64,000 nucleotides of DNA from Chromobotia macracanthus (lineage: Eukaryota; Chordata; Actinopteri; Cypriniformes; Botiidae). A program made the translations under genes and the position numbers. Under the pieces are notes generated by a model. That model was not told where the DNA came from and made no database searches. It saw only the letters and a program-made list of their open reading frames with translations. Within the stretch, counting starts at the first letter, position 1, and each line of letters opens with the position of its first letter. The stretch spans positions 310,001 through 374,000 of the forward strand of contig JAZGTH010000059.1 of NCBI GenBank assembly GCA_036877525.1, given 5' to 3'. Shown piece after piece: positions 41,073 to 52,198 of the stretch.

Positions 41073-43179
41073 GCCCTGAATTGCACCACTCATTTGCAGT
41101 AGGTTGGAAAGGGGAACAGATTTCTGTTATGGCACAAAACCACATTATGTCATCATAGAGTTCCTTGGTCTGTTTTAGCTATCACATTAATGATAGTATT
41201 TCTGGTGCTCCTCGTGTAATTAACTCAAGTTATGACTCATCTTTGAGGGAGAGACAGTGGGTAGTTCACAAGCAATTCCAGCATGTTCCGGTAAAAAAGG
41301 CCTGCTTTGATACATAATTTCCCCTCTGAAACATCTGCACAAACCATCTACAATGATTTGTGGGATACATTGAACCTGCACACTTTTAAGCATCAGATTA
41401 GTAGTGCATTTATTTGCTCTTTAATTATCAATCAGGCCTGTACAATCTGCGGTCAAGGACATAAAATGGAAGATTTGAAAATGGAAACAAGCTTCAAAAA
41501 CTAGTATTTTTTCACTTGTTATTGTATTTAGTGTGTATGAAAGCACTGACCTGCCGATCTTTTCCCTTGATGAATTCACACTGCATATTTCACACAGGCT
41601 TTTCTTTGTCATTCAACTCAAGCACTCTAGGTGTGATAACAAAAGGAAATATAATTTCCCCTGCTGTGTGTGGCAGACTTATTGACTTTCTTATATGCTC
41701 AAGAATAATGAACCTCCATACTGGGGTGCGGTTAAGTGGCAGCACGCCCGTTTTCATCCTGTGAATGTCAAGCACTTTTTGGACATGAGTTGCTCTGCAA
41801 AAACGTACTAGAAAACTCTATTTGTCTGGAATGAATCAAGGACAATCCCACTGTGGGCCATTAGAAATCTAATTAATGAAATTTGAGTTGGTTTTATGGC
41901 CTCTTCTAGTAAGATGATAGTTTCGTTACATTTCAATTTTGTTCTTTCCCGCTGTTGTTCATGATGTGTGCAACACAGCGCTACATAATTGAAAATCAAG
42001 AGCTGCATCCCAGAATGTCTCTCTCAGCAGATTCTGATGCTGTAAGCCCTGACCAGCAGAGAATTAATAATTGTAACATGGGTTCCACTTGCTACAGTCA
42101 CTTTCTATTTGGAGCAAATGATTTAACCCTTGAATTATAGTATTTTGACAAATGCATAGCAGAAAATGCATCTTTTTGACATGTAACATGGATTTGTGGT
42201 TGTTATATGTGTTGTGGTTATGTGGTATTGTTCTTTTCTTTTCATTTAATTTATTTTAATCATTTGCACACAATATGTTATTATAGTTATTTGACTGAGA
42301 ATGCTTCATGCTCAAACAGATGAAAAACGGAACAGGACACCGTGTCTCATTCCTAGCCATGTACTTACGTGCACAGAAAATTTCTTGCAAAGTTGGTGCG
42401 GATGTACATAAATTAAAGCTTATTTTTTTAAGCATGAAGAAAAACCTTTTTCTTTATGTTAAACACCTGCTTCTTCTGTACAAAGGACGTCTATGGATAA
42501 AATAATGTAATAATGTATTTATGATGTTTAACGCATCATGTGTTTTCCCCCAAAAGTGCTGGCAGTCATTTGGCCTATATATGAACCCAGAAACCTACCA
42601 GATTATTAGCTAGACAAAAGATTTAATGCTAAACTGGAGTTTCAGTAATATTTATAGCCATTACTACGGCAACCAGAACTTGAAATGCCCAGTACTAACT
42701 AACCAGAAGCTTTAGATTAAATTAAACTTTTTGATTAATTATGATTATGTATACACAGTGAATGTGAACCAGTGTGAGAGAGACTAAAAGAGTCTTGATG
42801 TATGTGTGGTTTCAGGTGCTAAAACTTTACCCTCATTCATCATACACCTGAGATCTCGTCACTTTATTCAACTGATGTGGAATGAAAGAATCTGGTTCAT
42901 TTTTTAAGTGTTTCCTCTGTCCCCTGAAAGCAATTAACCCACAGCACAGAGAGCTTCTAAAGAGATGTCAGTAATTGCTGGGAGGTGGGTGATAAAACTG
43001 GTACCAGTTAAATTATCATAGTCAGACAGGCCAATGGTTTGCCACATCAGTTCTTCATCAATAAACTGCCTGTGTCGTTACACAGAGGCCTGGGAGGGAG
43101 ATTGTAGATTTAATGTGGGTGTTATCTCCTTTGGAATCCCTACTGAGACATCCATCGTATTTTAAATCTTATAGCTTTT

Positions 43180-43560
43180 TTGTCTTTATGTTATAGATTC
43201 ACAACGCATTCGTGTCTCATAAATTGAAGACGACTCCACTTTGCTTTTCTTGGCAATTCTATCCGAGTGTACCTGAGATTCCGTTTGAGTGAAGTTGTCT
43301 CAGCCTCGCAGTTAAAGCAATTTAGAGATTTCAACAGAAAGCCAAACGGGATGACAACACAGGAAAATGCGCTGAAAGCTCGGACAGCCGAGAGGTGAGT
43401 GGTTTGTACATGGCAGATAGTTTGATAGAAATTCTGTAGTCATTTCTTTGAATCCAATATTGTGAGCTACGCATGACTGCACTTTATCATAAAACACGAC
43501 GCCAGACAGAGATCAGAAGGGAGGAATTGGGCATGATGGAAGGCCCATTACCAGGAACTG
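43180..43560. other. Candidate conserved non-coding element
   Basis: A locally CpG-retaining, repeat-free block (tctatccgagtgtacctgag, gcctcgcagttaaagcaat, gctcggacagccgagagg). The last string contains a small CTCGGacagCCGAG palindrome. No protein evidence. Confidence 0.25.
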
Positions 43561-44782
43561 TTCTTTTCCATCACTGTGAGTTATCTTCACATGAAAATGA
43601 AAATAAATAAGCAGAAACACGCTGCTTCGGTCAACTTCAATTTGCGTGAAAAAAGCATCTCCTAACAGTTGCCTCTGAAGTCTAAATTGTCAGCTGCAAA
43701 GTCTAATGATAAGATTTGTCCAGTTGTAGCACACCCAAAGGCAATCAGAAGCAACCGAATGTTTTCTTCCATTTGAATAAATAGATCAGGGAAGTTTTAT
43801 TGTAAGTGTTCTGAACAGAATCTCAGTATTGTGTTGGAATGCACGTTTTCAATGGAAATGCGATTTTAACTATGTTTAACTTGCTTATTCATCAGCAATG
43901 CTGTGGTGGAGGTGTTTTACGTTCAAACACAAACCACACATTGGTATAAAGCACTTTATGTCTCTCAAATTGGTTCTCATGGGGAAAATCTCCATCTAGC
44001 TGTTTATGAAATGTTCTCTTTTTTCCATGTCGCGGTTTTATAAAGCTTTGACTGTTATCTTGTTTATGTTAACATAAATCTTGTTAGTCACTGAAAGGAA
44101 TAACCAAATTGTAACCCGTTTCTTTTAGACTCTGTTTATTTAGTCTACAAATTGAGGCTATAAACAGCAGCAGAACTGACACATTTTTGAAGCTTCTCAA
44201 AATGAGCATCCCAGTTTTAGGTTTATCGAGACCCCAGATTTAACATTATGGATTAAATAAACAGATGACTAATTTTCTTTAGTCTCTGTTAATGTGTGTG
44301 TTACAGATATCTGGGGACAGATTCACATAAAATATAGAGAAAACTAAAGAGAAAAATAAAGAGAAAACAAGAAAAGAACATTTTCAAAAGTCCTTTAGGA
44401 ATCCAAAAGATTTGAATGCATTAGAAACTAAGAAGAAACTTGTAGTATTTTACAGTGCTAAGTCAGTGGCTCTAGTTTGAAAGCCGGTGTGAAACTGGAG
44501 GTGTTTGAGAATCTGTCAGGACTTGCGTATCATGTTATTTTGTTAATTCATGAGATTGTGGGAGAGGAAGACCACAAGACACACTGTTACAGAGCATTTC
44601 ATTGATTTGCTCACTTTAAATATGTCCAAGACCATCTGCCTAACAATTGATGAAATATCACTCACAAAGAGCCAATTTGATCTCTCTTGCTTTTCCTAAA
44701 GACATGTGCCATTTAAAATCACACAGCCACTATAATTAGCCAGGTCAGGCTTCTCTTGTGACATCTGGCATGTTTCCAAACG

Positions 44783-44960
44783 CCAGCTTCTCTTCTCCAC
44801 CCCAAACTGTCCCAAATCAACAAAAATGTTGGAATACGTAAACAATCCTTCCTGGAATACATAAATACTCCTTCCTTTCCAATATACCAGCCTCTCTTCT
44901 CCACCCCAAACTGTCCCAAATCAACAAAAATGTTGGAATACATAAATAATCCTTCCTGCT
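44783..44960. repeat. Tandem duplication, 104-bp period
   Basis: A block starting ccagcttctcttctccaccc recurs 104 bp later as ccagcctctcttctccaccc, with near-identity over about 73 bp through aaatgttggaatacntaaa and atccttcctg. The first copy also has a nested second ggaatacataaat/tccttcct unit. It looks like recent local slippage or duplication. Confidence 0.85.
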
Positions 44961-46479
44961 GGACTGGAGTCTCTCTTTAATTCATGACAATAAGCTCTGG
45001 CATAGCTAAGAATGTTTATATGGTTTCAGTCAGCAGGAAATCTTTATTTTTTTTTTACCTCAGAAACATCTAGCCTCCCATTTCTTATGAATCATTTACC
45101 ATTATTATTAAGCTATGCAATTGAGAGATCCACATTATTTGCAGATAGCAGAATGTCTAAGCTGTTCTGTTTTGTACAGATCTTTTGTACAATCTCGAGT
45201 ATATTCAATAAGCATTCAAGTTGGATTTTAGAGGAGAGATTCAGATATTGAAACTGTCGTTAGCCAACGACATCCTATTCTTGCTTGAATGTTATACATA
45301 GTTTTTTCAGATTATAATTTAATTTTAGTGTACTGTAAACCAGTCGTTTTTGTTTGTTTGTTTTGTTGTTTTGAGTGACAGAGGTTGTATTTACTTTAAA
45401 GAGATCTGGTTTTCTCTGTGACACTTTTCAAATGTATTGACAGTAATATATTAAAAAAAATACTGTATTTAAGACAAATACAAAAATGAATAACATTATT
45501 GTATACACCTGTATAATTGCCCAATCTCTCTCTCTTTATCTAATTAAAAAACTGAAACATTCTGTGACATTCTGGAAACGAGATCTGAAGTTAGCGGGAT
45601 CAGTCGAAGGAAATAATTAAAAGCGGAAGTGGGTGTGCACAAAGTGAATTAGAAGCAGAACGGGCGGTGAGGAATACAACCTGGTGGGAGCAGGATTCCC
45701 ACGCAGACCTCTATTTCAAGGCAAGACTTCTATTGAAGAACTTCCATTTTAGTCTGTCCCTCACACAAAGCTAACATATGACTTCAGAGTACACAAATTG
45801 TATGGACTTTGTATGGACTTAACCTCTCCAGATACCCATTCACTTAAATTTTATAGACAAGAACAACCAAGACACTCTGCTAAACTTCTCCTTTGATATT
45901 CCACAGAAGTAGGTCAGGCAAACAGGTTTACATGTTTACAGTAAATAATTACAATATTTTCATTTTTGTGTGACCTATCTCATTAAATATATCCAATCAC
46001 TGTCATTTAATACAGAACAAAATATTGAATGTATAGTTTGCAAGACTTCCACTCAATATTAATTGAGTTGCTGTATTTTAAATCTTACATCCCACCACTA
46101 TCTGGTTTTCTGTTCTTCTCTCCATGTACACATTTAGACTCAGTGTATGTTAAAGAAGATTGTGTTTGAAGCTTACAAGACAGTTCCACTTCATCAAGCC
46201 ATAATTCGCTTTTCATTTTAACCTCAATCCATGCGTAATGAAATAAATATACTCATATGGAGAATAGCAAGAAAAACTGCATCAAACATAGACCACTGCT
46301 GCTGATCGTAAACAGTTTAATCCTCTTGACTTTTGTATAACGTCTTTCGTTACTCTTGTTGCTAGGTTACCTGCAAGAGCCACAAAAATAGCTGCAACAA
46401 GTAGTGTGTAAAAACACTAATAAACCCCTGACATTTGTGGAGTTTATGACTTCTGCCAATGCGAACACGGCGGCTTTAC

Positions 46480-46900
46480 TCCAAACTCATACGCTGTGTC
46501 AATGTTATGGTTGAGAAGGCATTTGATAACTGTAGCCAAAGACATCGAATAAAGGGATCCATATTTACAGCAGTGTTTAAAGAATCCAAGGAAAGCTAAA
46601 CCGGCAAGGTATCAGAAGTGAGCCGCAAGATTGCAGCTGACAACTTCTCTGAGGGATCGCCTCAGGGGAAATTGCGGAAGTGCCACTAGTGGTCTGTTTG
46701 ATAAATCAGAGGCCCTAAACCAATGCAGCTGATGTCTGCCCGCCAGCCTCTGTCAGAGACGATTCAAACAGAGATTAAAGGGTCTGATTACAGTGCTGAA
46801 AGGAACAAACTTTAATTAGGAGAACACAAGATCCTCCTGCTGGTTTCCTATGCCCCAGTCCCAGTGCTGTCAAACAATTCCCATTCTTGATCACTGTCAT
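46480..46900. other. Candidate conserved non-coding element
   Basis: Repeat-free and GC-richer than its flanks, including gggatcgcctcaggggaaat, gccactagtggtctg and acaaactttaattaggagaa (homeodomain core). A strong textural candidate in the 45-50 kb interval. Confidence 0.3.
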
Positions 46901-47096
46901 CTCTGAACCAACATCTCAGGACATGCCACGTAACTTTAAATACTCTCACAGAATGTTTGATTCTTATGATCAGCCCTGAGATGACAGTTTAAAAGGTATG
47001 ATATTTTTATTGGCAAGTACATGTACTGTCAGAACACATATCCTAGCTTTCTGTGCAACAAAAACACTTGACAACTATATGACCAGTCAATCAAAG

Positions 47097-47247
47097 CATT
47101 TACAGTTATGCATTTGACACAATATTTTTTAGAAGCAATTTATTGTGTACTTAAGATATACATTTCATCACTATGCACATTATCTGGGAATCAAACCCAT
47201 GTCCTTGGCAATGTCAGCACCATGTTTTACGATTTGAGCTAAATGAA
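47097..47247 (-). mobile_element. Degraded tRNA-derived SINE, minus strand
   Basis: Keeps the reversed B-box block (tctgggaatcaaacccatg) and an A-box remnant (cgatttgagct), but the tail is strongly diverged (catttacagttatgcatttg). Probably the oldest of the five copies. Confidence 0.6.
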
Positions 47248-48641
47248 GGACTATGCTTTTGCTTATTTCCACTTGTATTCACTTTAAATTAGCTAGACCA
47301 TATGAAATAAATTTTTTAACTTAAAAGCCTAATTTAGCTCCATGACCGACACATTCATTATTGTAAATGTCCACCTTACAGAAAATATTTTTGACTGGTA
47401 GGAGATTATCATCAGATGCAATGCTTTTAATCCTGATAATTAGCATATTCTAACTGGGATCATATGGTTTATGTTGTAAAGGGATAAGGATTCATTTATG
47501 AAGCATTATTATGACAGATTCAAAGACAGTGCTTGTGTGAAAGCAGAGGAATTCATTTATTGTTTTGAACTAAGCTATAATGATTAAAATCATTATTGAA
47601 AGGCCATAGTGGTCATTTATGATTTGCAAATATGTAATTTAATAATAATTTTACAGTCATTTATGTACATATTGTACATTCATGTTCAGATGTGACTTTT
47701 GACTGTCATCTGTGCTTTGCCTGATGCTATAATAGAATTTTTGCTGCCCTTTACAACTGCTTACCGTGATTTGGCCAAATAAGAGTGTGGGGGATTTACA
47801 GTTAAAACCCGTACACCAGTTATGATAAATGAAGACAAGGACGCAGAGATGATGCCAATTTGGAAGAAAATTTACTGAAGAAAAATCGATAGTAGTTTTG
47901 CCAGCAGAAGTCAGCTTCACCACTCAAAGGCGTGAAGGAGTTCACTTCACCACTGAAGGAGTTCAAAGGCCAACCTACTGGTACATTAAAATCAGTTTTT
48001 TAAAATTAGTTAAAATCAAATTAGTTTTTGTGCTAACAGAGTCAACTAATTTACGTCATAGCTTACACAAATATCCAAATCTGATGCTTTTTTGACATGC
48101 TTTTTTCACGCTTCTCCTGATCCATTCTGTAACCATACACACACACACACAGCTCCTCAAGGCCGAGGTGTTCAGCTTCCTCATTCAGACAGGAGAATGT
48201 TCTCAAAACATGATGATTAAACCTTCTTTCATATCCTCGTAAGTTTCATTAATCTGCCAACAGTTAAACAAAAGGTGTGGCTTACAATACATGCTTTTAT
48301 TCCAATTTGATTGATTCACTAGGGCCCCAGCAGGTTTCATATCAGTAGGAGACCTGTCTTGTACTATTTCTTACTGACATATCATCACGGAAAGAAAATC
48401 TGTTCCTAAGAATTCCTGGAACTAAGGAACTCTTCTAGTAATTCTAGCAACACTCTTAATCAGTTTAAATTTCTTAACTATAATAGAATCTCACCAGGTT
48501 AAATAATGATTGGATCTTAATCATTTTTAAATCAAGACCTTATTGGAAGATAAATGCTGATTAGTTATTGATTATTAATATGTAAAAAGGGATATGATTG
48601 CTGCAGGGTGGAGCTAAGGATACCACTCCCTTTAAGAGACA

Positions 48642-48776
48642 CTCCTGGATCAACACTCTTGTTGGTCCTACAACAACATGCTTTTCAACCATTCTGATTT
48701 TAGGGCTTGGTTTAGGGGTAGCTTTGGAGTTTGCATTCTGCAGGAATATTGTTCAAAGACCAACAGATCCAGAACC
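48642..48776. mobile_element. Short fold-back MITE, family copy 2
   Basis: The left end, CTCCTGGATCAACACTCTTG followed by TTGGTC, pairs with the right end GACCAACAGATCCAGAACC. The interior has ttagggcttggtttagggg, like the interior of 1214-1362. It is read as a second diverged copy of the same element. Confidence 0.5.
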
Positions 48777-50329
48777 ATTTCTTATCTGACAAAATCACAT
48801 AAGCCATTTTTAGCCTGTTATTTTTCTCACTGTAATTGTTCCAGGATTTAACAACTATGGAGAAGTTATTTAGCATTATCTCCAACCAGCTCTGGTGATG
48901 TAATTGCACATCTTCCCCAAATCTCATACCAGCAGCTAAAGGTTAATTTGCTTGGCCGGGCTACATGTGCCTCATCAGCATTTCTGCAGCCCAGATGTTA
49001 AATGATGGAAACTTCCAGCGCCAAGTCAAACAAGAATTTTGAAGTTTAATGCACTAGCAGAAGAAAAGCATGTCACGCAGTTTCTGTTTTGATATTTAAA
49101 TGTATTCCCTATTGAAAGATGATGTTTGACTGAACTAGGACAAGCCAGGCTTGTTTAGAGGAATTCTGGGAAGGACTGCTGGAAATTGCACAAATAAATA
49201 ACATCATGAGTGATCAGGGCATATGCTACAACTGACATAATGTTCCAGTGTGGATGGACAATAAAAGCTGAGTGAATAATGGAGAAAACGTGACATTTAT
49301 GGTGACATGATGATGTTGGTGCGAAAGCACCATTCGCTTCTCAGTGGTTAGCACACACTGCAGCATAACATTCTTATTTTTATAGTTATTTTGAAAATCA
49401 TGGACTTGGAATAATGTAACAAGGAAGATGTTGTTATTGAAGCTGCCCTGAATTAAATATAACTTGGCACATTTTTTCTTCAGATATGATATCAGCCCAA
49501 CCAGACAAACACAAGGTTTATTTTTGCATCTAGAACAAAACAAATGCATTATGAATCAGTCTGGCACACGGATATTATGAGAGGATAAAGAGGAAGCATT
49601 CTGGTCCAGTATTTCACAACACAACCTTGATATGTCACATCCATGCAAGCATATCACATTTGCTTGCGTGGATGGAGGTGCCTGTTTCATTTCAACATTA
49701 TAGTCTAAACTTGGCAGGTATACCCTTATGAAAGATGACCATGAAAGTTACAGTTGTTACAGTTATAAAAATACATTTATTTAAAAATTGATGGAGCTTC
49801 TGTAACTATTTTTATATTATTGGAAAAAAAACTGTTTCCAGGGGAAACTTTGTTGTAAGGGCTCCTTCTATTTCATTGTGTTTTATTGGCGTTCTGCTTT
49901 TCTCTGTTTTATGTTTCACTGAGATCCTTTTCAAGCCATGGCCTGCAGCTAGCATTCTGTGCAAGTAAATAAATAAAAATGAACATATCTTCCATCAGCC
50001 CTCTCAGGTGAATTATGAAACCACATTTCCATTAATCTGAAGCATGTATGCTGCTGTGCTATTTTCCCATTGTGGCAGCTTTATTGCAGTTGAAGGGCAT
50101 GCTTGTCACAATTATATTAATCCATACAAGATCCAGTGCCAGAGTTGTATTTGGTGCCTATGGTTTACCAGTCAAGAATTTAACTCTATACATGCTGCTA
50201 CAGTAGAATAAGCCATATAAACTAAAAACATACTAATAAATAAACATAATAATAAATGAACCTCTGTTGCATTGCATTGCATTTTAGTTTAGTTCTTTTA
50301 TTCTTGTGCTACAGTACGTGTCTTAAGGG

Positions 50330-50900
50330 ACGGGTGCAGTTTAACACGCCTGCACTACGGAAATCTGCGTTTCCACGTCTGATCAAGTGGAGCTCTAACG
50401 GAGGGGTGTCTCTGAAACACCTGTTAACAACTCCGCTGTATCGCCGCAGGGAGGAGGAACATTAATAAGCCTCAGAATATCCTCAGGCAGATCTTTAAAA
50501 TAACAAATTAAAAGGTGTGGAGGAGGAGAGGCGTGTGTGACAGGGCGGCTGATAAAGCTCTAGAGGACAGGCAGAAGCGCTCCTGTTTTCACGCTGATGG
50601 GAGATCGGGTCCCCAGCCATCTGCTTCTTATCCCACTCCGGGGACGCCTGTCTAGCTGAATATGCTCAGCAAGCAGAAAGGGAGACGTTGTGGCAGCGCT
50701 CCCCGCTCCTGCCCTCTTGAACCCGCCGCTACAGACGTCACAATTGCGGCACGTGCGCCGGGTGACGGGTGGCGGGTGGCGGGTAACTACCTTGCCTTGG
50801 CGAAGCTCCATCAGATAGTCGCAGCCAAAATGCTGCCGGGCACATCCGCGCACACTCATTCATAAAACGACAGCTTTACGCACACAGGTACAGTAGCGTA
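50330..50900. promoter_or_regulatory. Isolated CpG-rich block, possible orphan promoter
   Basis: By hand count there are more than thirty CpG dinucleotides in under 600 bp, far above the neighbouring desert. The densest part (50730-50790) holds a CRE-like GACGTCAC, an E-box CACGTG inside gcacgtgcgc, and a tandem ggcgggt run (50766-50781). Short open frames exist on both strands (50662-50865 plus, 50560-50859 minus) but neither resembles a known protein. Donor-like strings occur on both strands: acacag|gtacag at 50887 (plus) and ggcaag|gtagtt near 50790 (minus). This is consistent with an unmethylated CpG island promoter of a non-coding RNA or of an unseen first exon. The nearest known promoter, that of zc3h15, is about 10 kb away. 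Confidence 0.5.
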
Positions 50901-51117
50901 ACCTCTGTGTATTTATCACGTCAGGGAACTGGTGCATTAGCTGTGAATCCCTGCCTTCTAAATGTGGTAAATGGAGAGTGTTGCTTTCTCATCTTGACGC
51001 ATATATTTTTGAGCACTGTAAAGGCCACAAAAGCAGCTGGAAATATCTTTCCACAGAGGGGTTTGTAACCAATTGATTTACAATCAGTCTCTTGTTAAGA
51101 TCTTTCTGATGTTATGT

Positions 51118-51258
51118 TCATGCATCTAGCAGACACTTTCCTCCAGAACTTACTGTGTATTTTTTCTAATCGATTAGTGTATGTGTTCCTTGAGATTCAA
51201 ACCCACAACCTTTGCACTAGTATGCTAATGCTCAACCAACTGAGCTACAGAAACACTC
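51118..51258 (-). mobile_element. tRNA-derived SINE, minus strand
   Basis: Starts with tail-derived tcatgcatctagcagacac, then ttccttgagattcaaaccc and aacctttgcac, and ends with the A-box complement caaccaactgagctacag. It lies about 220 bp to the right of the CpG-rich block. Confidence 0.75.
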
Positions 51259-51804
51259 AAGTGCTGATGCTTCAGTCTTGTGACTACATTTCCAAAACAG
51301 TGTATTTTAATTTTTAAGAACAAAGATCAAAGATAGTGTTGACAAAACCAGATCAGCCTTTAAATTTAAAGGCATTTGCCCACATAGAACTATTTCAGTA
51401 CCCACACACATACTGAAACTTGTATTTTGTTGCTTTTTTCAATATGATCTCTATGTATATTTCTTTGGAATACATTAGTCTAATCGAATTAGTTTTGTTG
51501 GTCCTGTGGTTTCAGCAGCTGCAGTGGTATCTCACCCTGTTTCCTCCTCTGCTGCGTGAGATCGTTCATTTGATTTTCATTTCATCCATTTATCTGTGAT
51601 TGTCTGATGTTCTGAAAAAGACACACAGGCACATAAAGATGATTCTGTTCCCACTGAAAGTAATTGGTAACCGCTATGCATGAACGAGCCGCTCGTAATA
51701 CACTGATGGCTCGGTACGTGTATGTGCGTGAGTGTGTCTCTCCTGTGGTGTATGTAAATCCCTAGAAGGAGCTGGACTTGTGATCGGCATGTTTGTTTCA
51801 TTAA

Positions 51805-52198
51805 AGGAATAGTTCAGCCAAAAAAAATTACATCATAAATACTCATTCTTATTTTGTTCCCAACCTGTGTGGAACACAAAAATGAATTTTTGAAGAATAT
51901 CCTGGCCATTCTTTTTCATATAATAAAAGCAAACGAGGAAACTTGTCAGTGAATCTCACAAACTGGTCTAAATCAATTATCCAACTCACTGAATCCAGTC
52001 ACAGCTGTCATCAACTTGATGGAGAGGAAGGCTGGAAAGGAAAAGTGAATTTTAACTAAAATTAAAATGACTTCACACTGGAAAAAGAGCTTCTCTGATA
52101 TTCCTCAGAAGTTCTCCTTTTGGGTTCTGTGGTGGAAGTCACTGGGGTTTGGACAGTCATGAGAGTGAATAAAAATCATTTTTGCGTTAACTTTCCCT
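51805..52198. mobile_element. TTAA-target MITE with intact TTAA duplication
   Basis: The ends AAGGAATAGTTCAGCC and, complemented, AAGGGAAAGTTAACGC form terminal inverted repeats. TTAA sits on both sides (51801-51804 and 52199-52202), the target site of piggyBac- and Kolobok-type transposons. The interior has the fish-typical tattttgttcccaacctgtg and tggaacacaaaaatgaattt strings. No transposase frame is present, so it is non-autonomous. Confidence 0.8.

Larger units (their letters stand above)
34772..44782. other. Intergenic, no gene seen outside flagged features
   Basis: Contains the SINE at 35854, the repeat at 38195, the CA tract at 39472, a CTCF-like motif at 41055 and the block at 43180. 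The frame 40816-41079 (plus, 87 codons) follows a pyrimidine tract and cag, but has no domain or partner exon. Confidence 0.55.
44961..50329. other. Intergenic, no gene seen outside flagged features
   Basis: Contains the block at 46480, a SINE at 47097 and a MITE at 48642. The interval 48930-49030 is a repeat-free patch. No coding signal. Confidence 0.55.

Noticed and set aside
40816..41079. 87-codon plus-strand frame after a tttttctcattttcag acceptor-like string
   Set aside because: No domain, no donor of good quality and no partner exon. The acceptor-like string alone is common in AT-rich DNA.
44783..44960. Repeat array considered as CRISPR-like
   Set aside because: Only two long copies with no spacers, in a eukaryotic genome. 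A simple tandem duplication.
46649..46690. CTCF-like reading of gccactagtggtctg
   Set aside because: It has a CCACTAG core but fails the GGC positions of the consensus.
50560..50865. Frames on both strands in the CpG-rich block as a protein gene
   Set aside because: CpG-rich DNA has few stop codons, so such frames are expected. Neither resembles a known first exon and no second exon was found.
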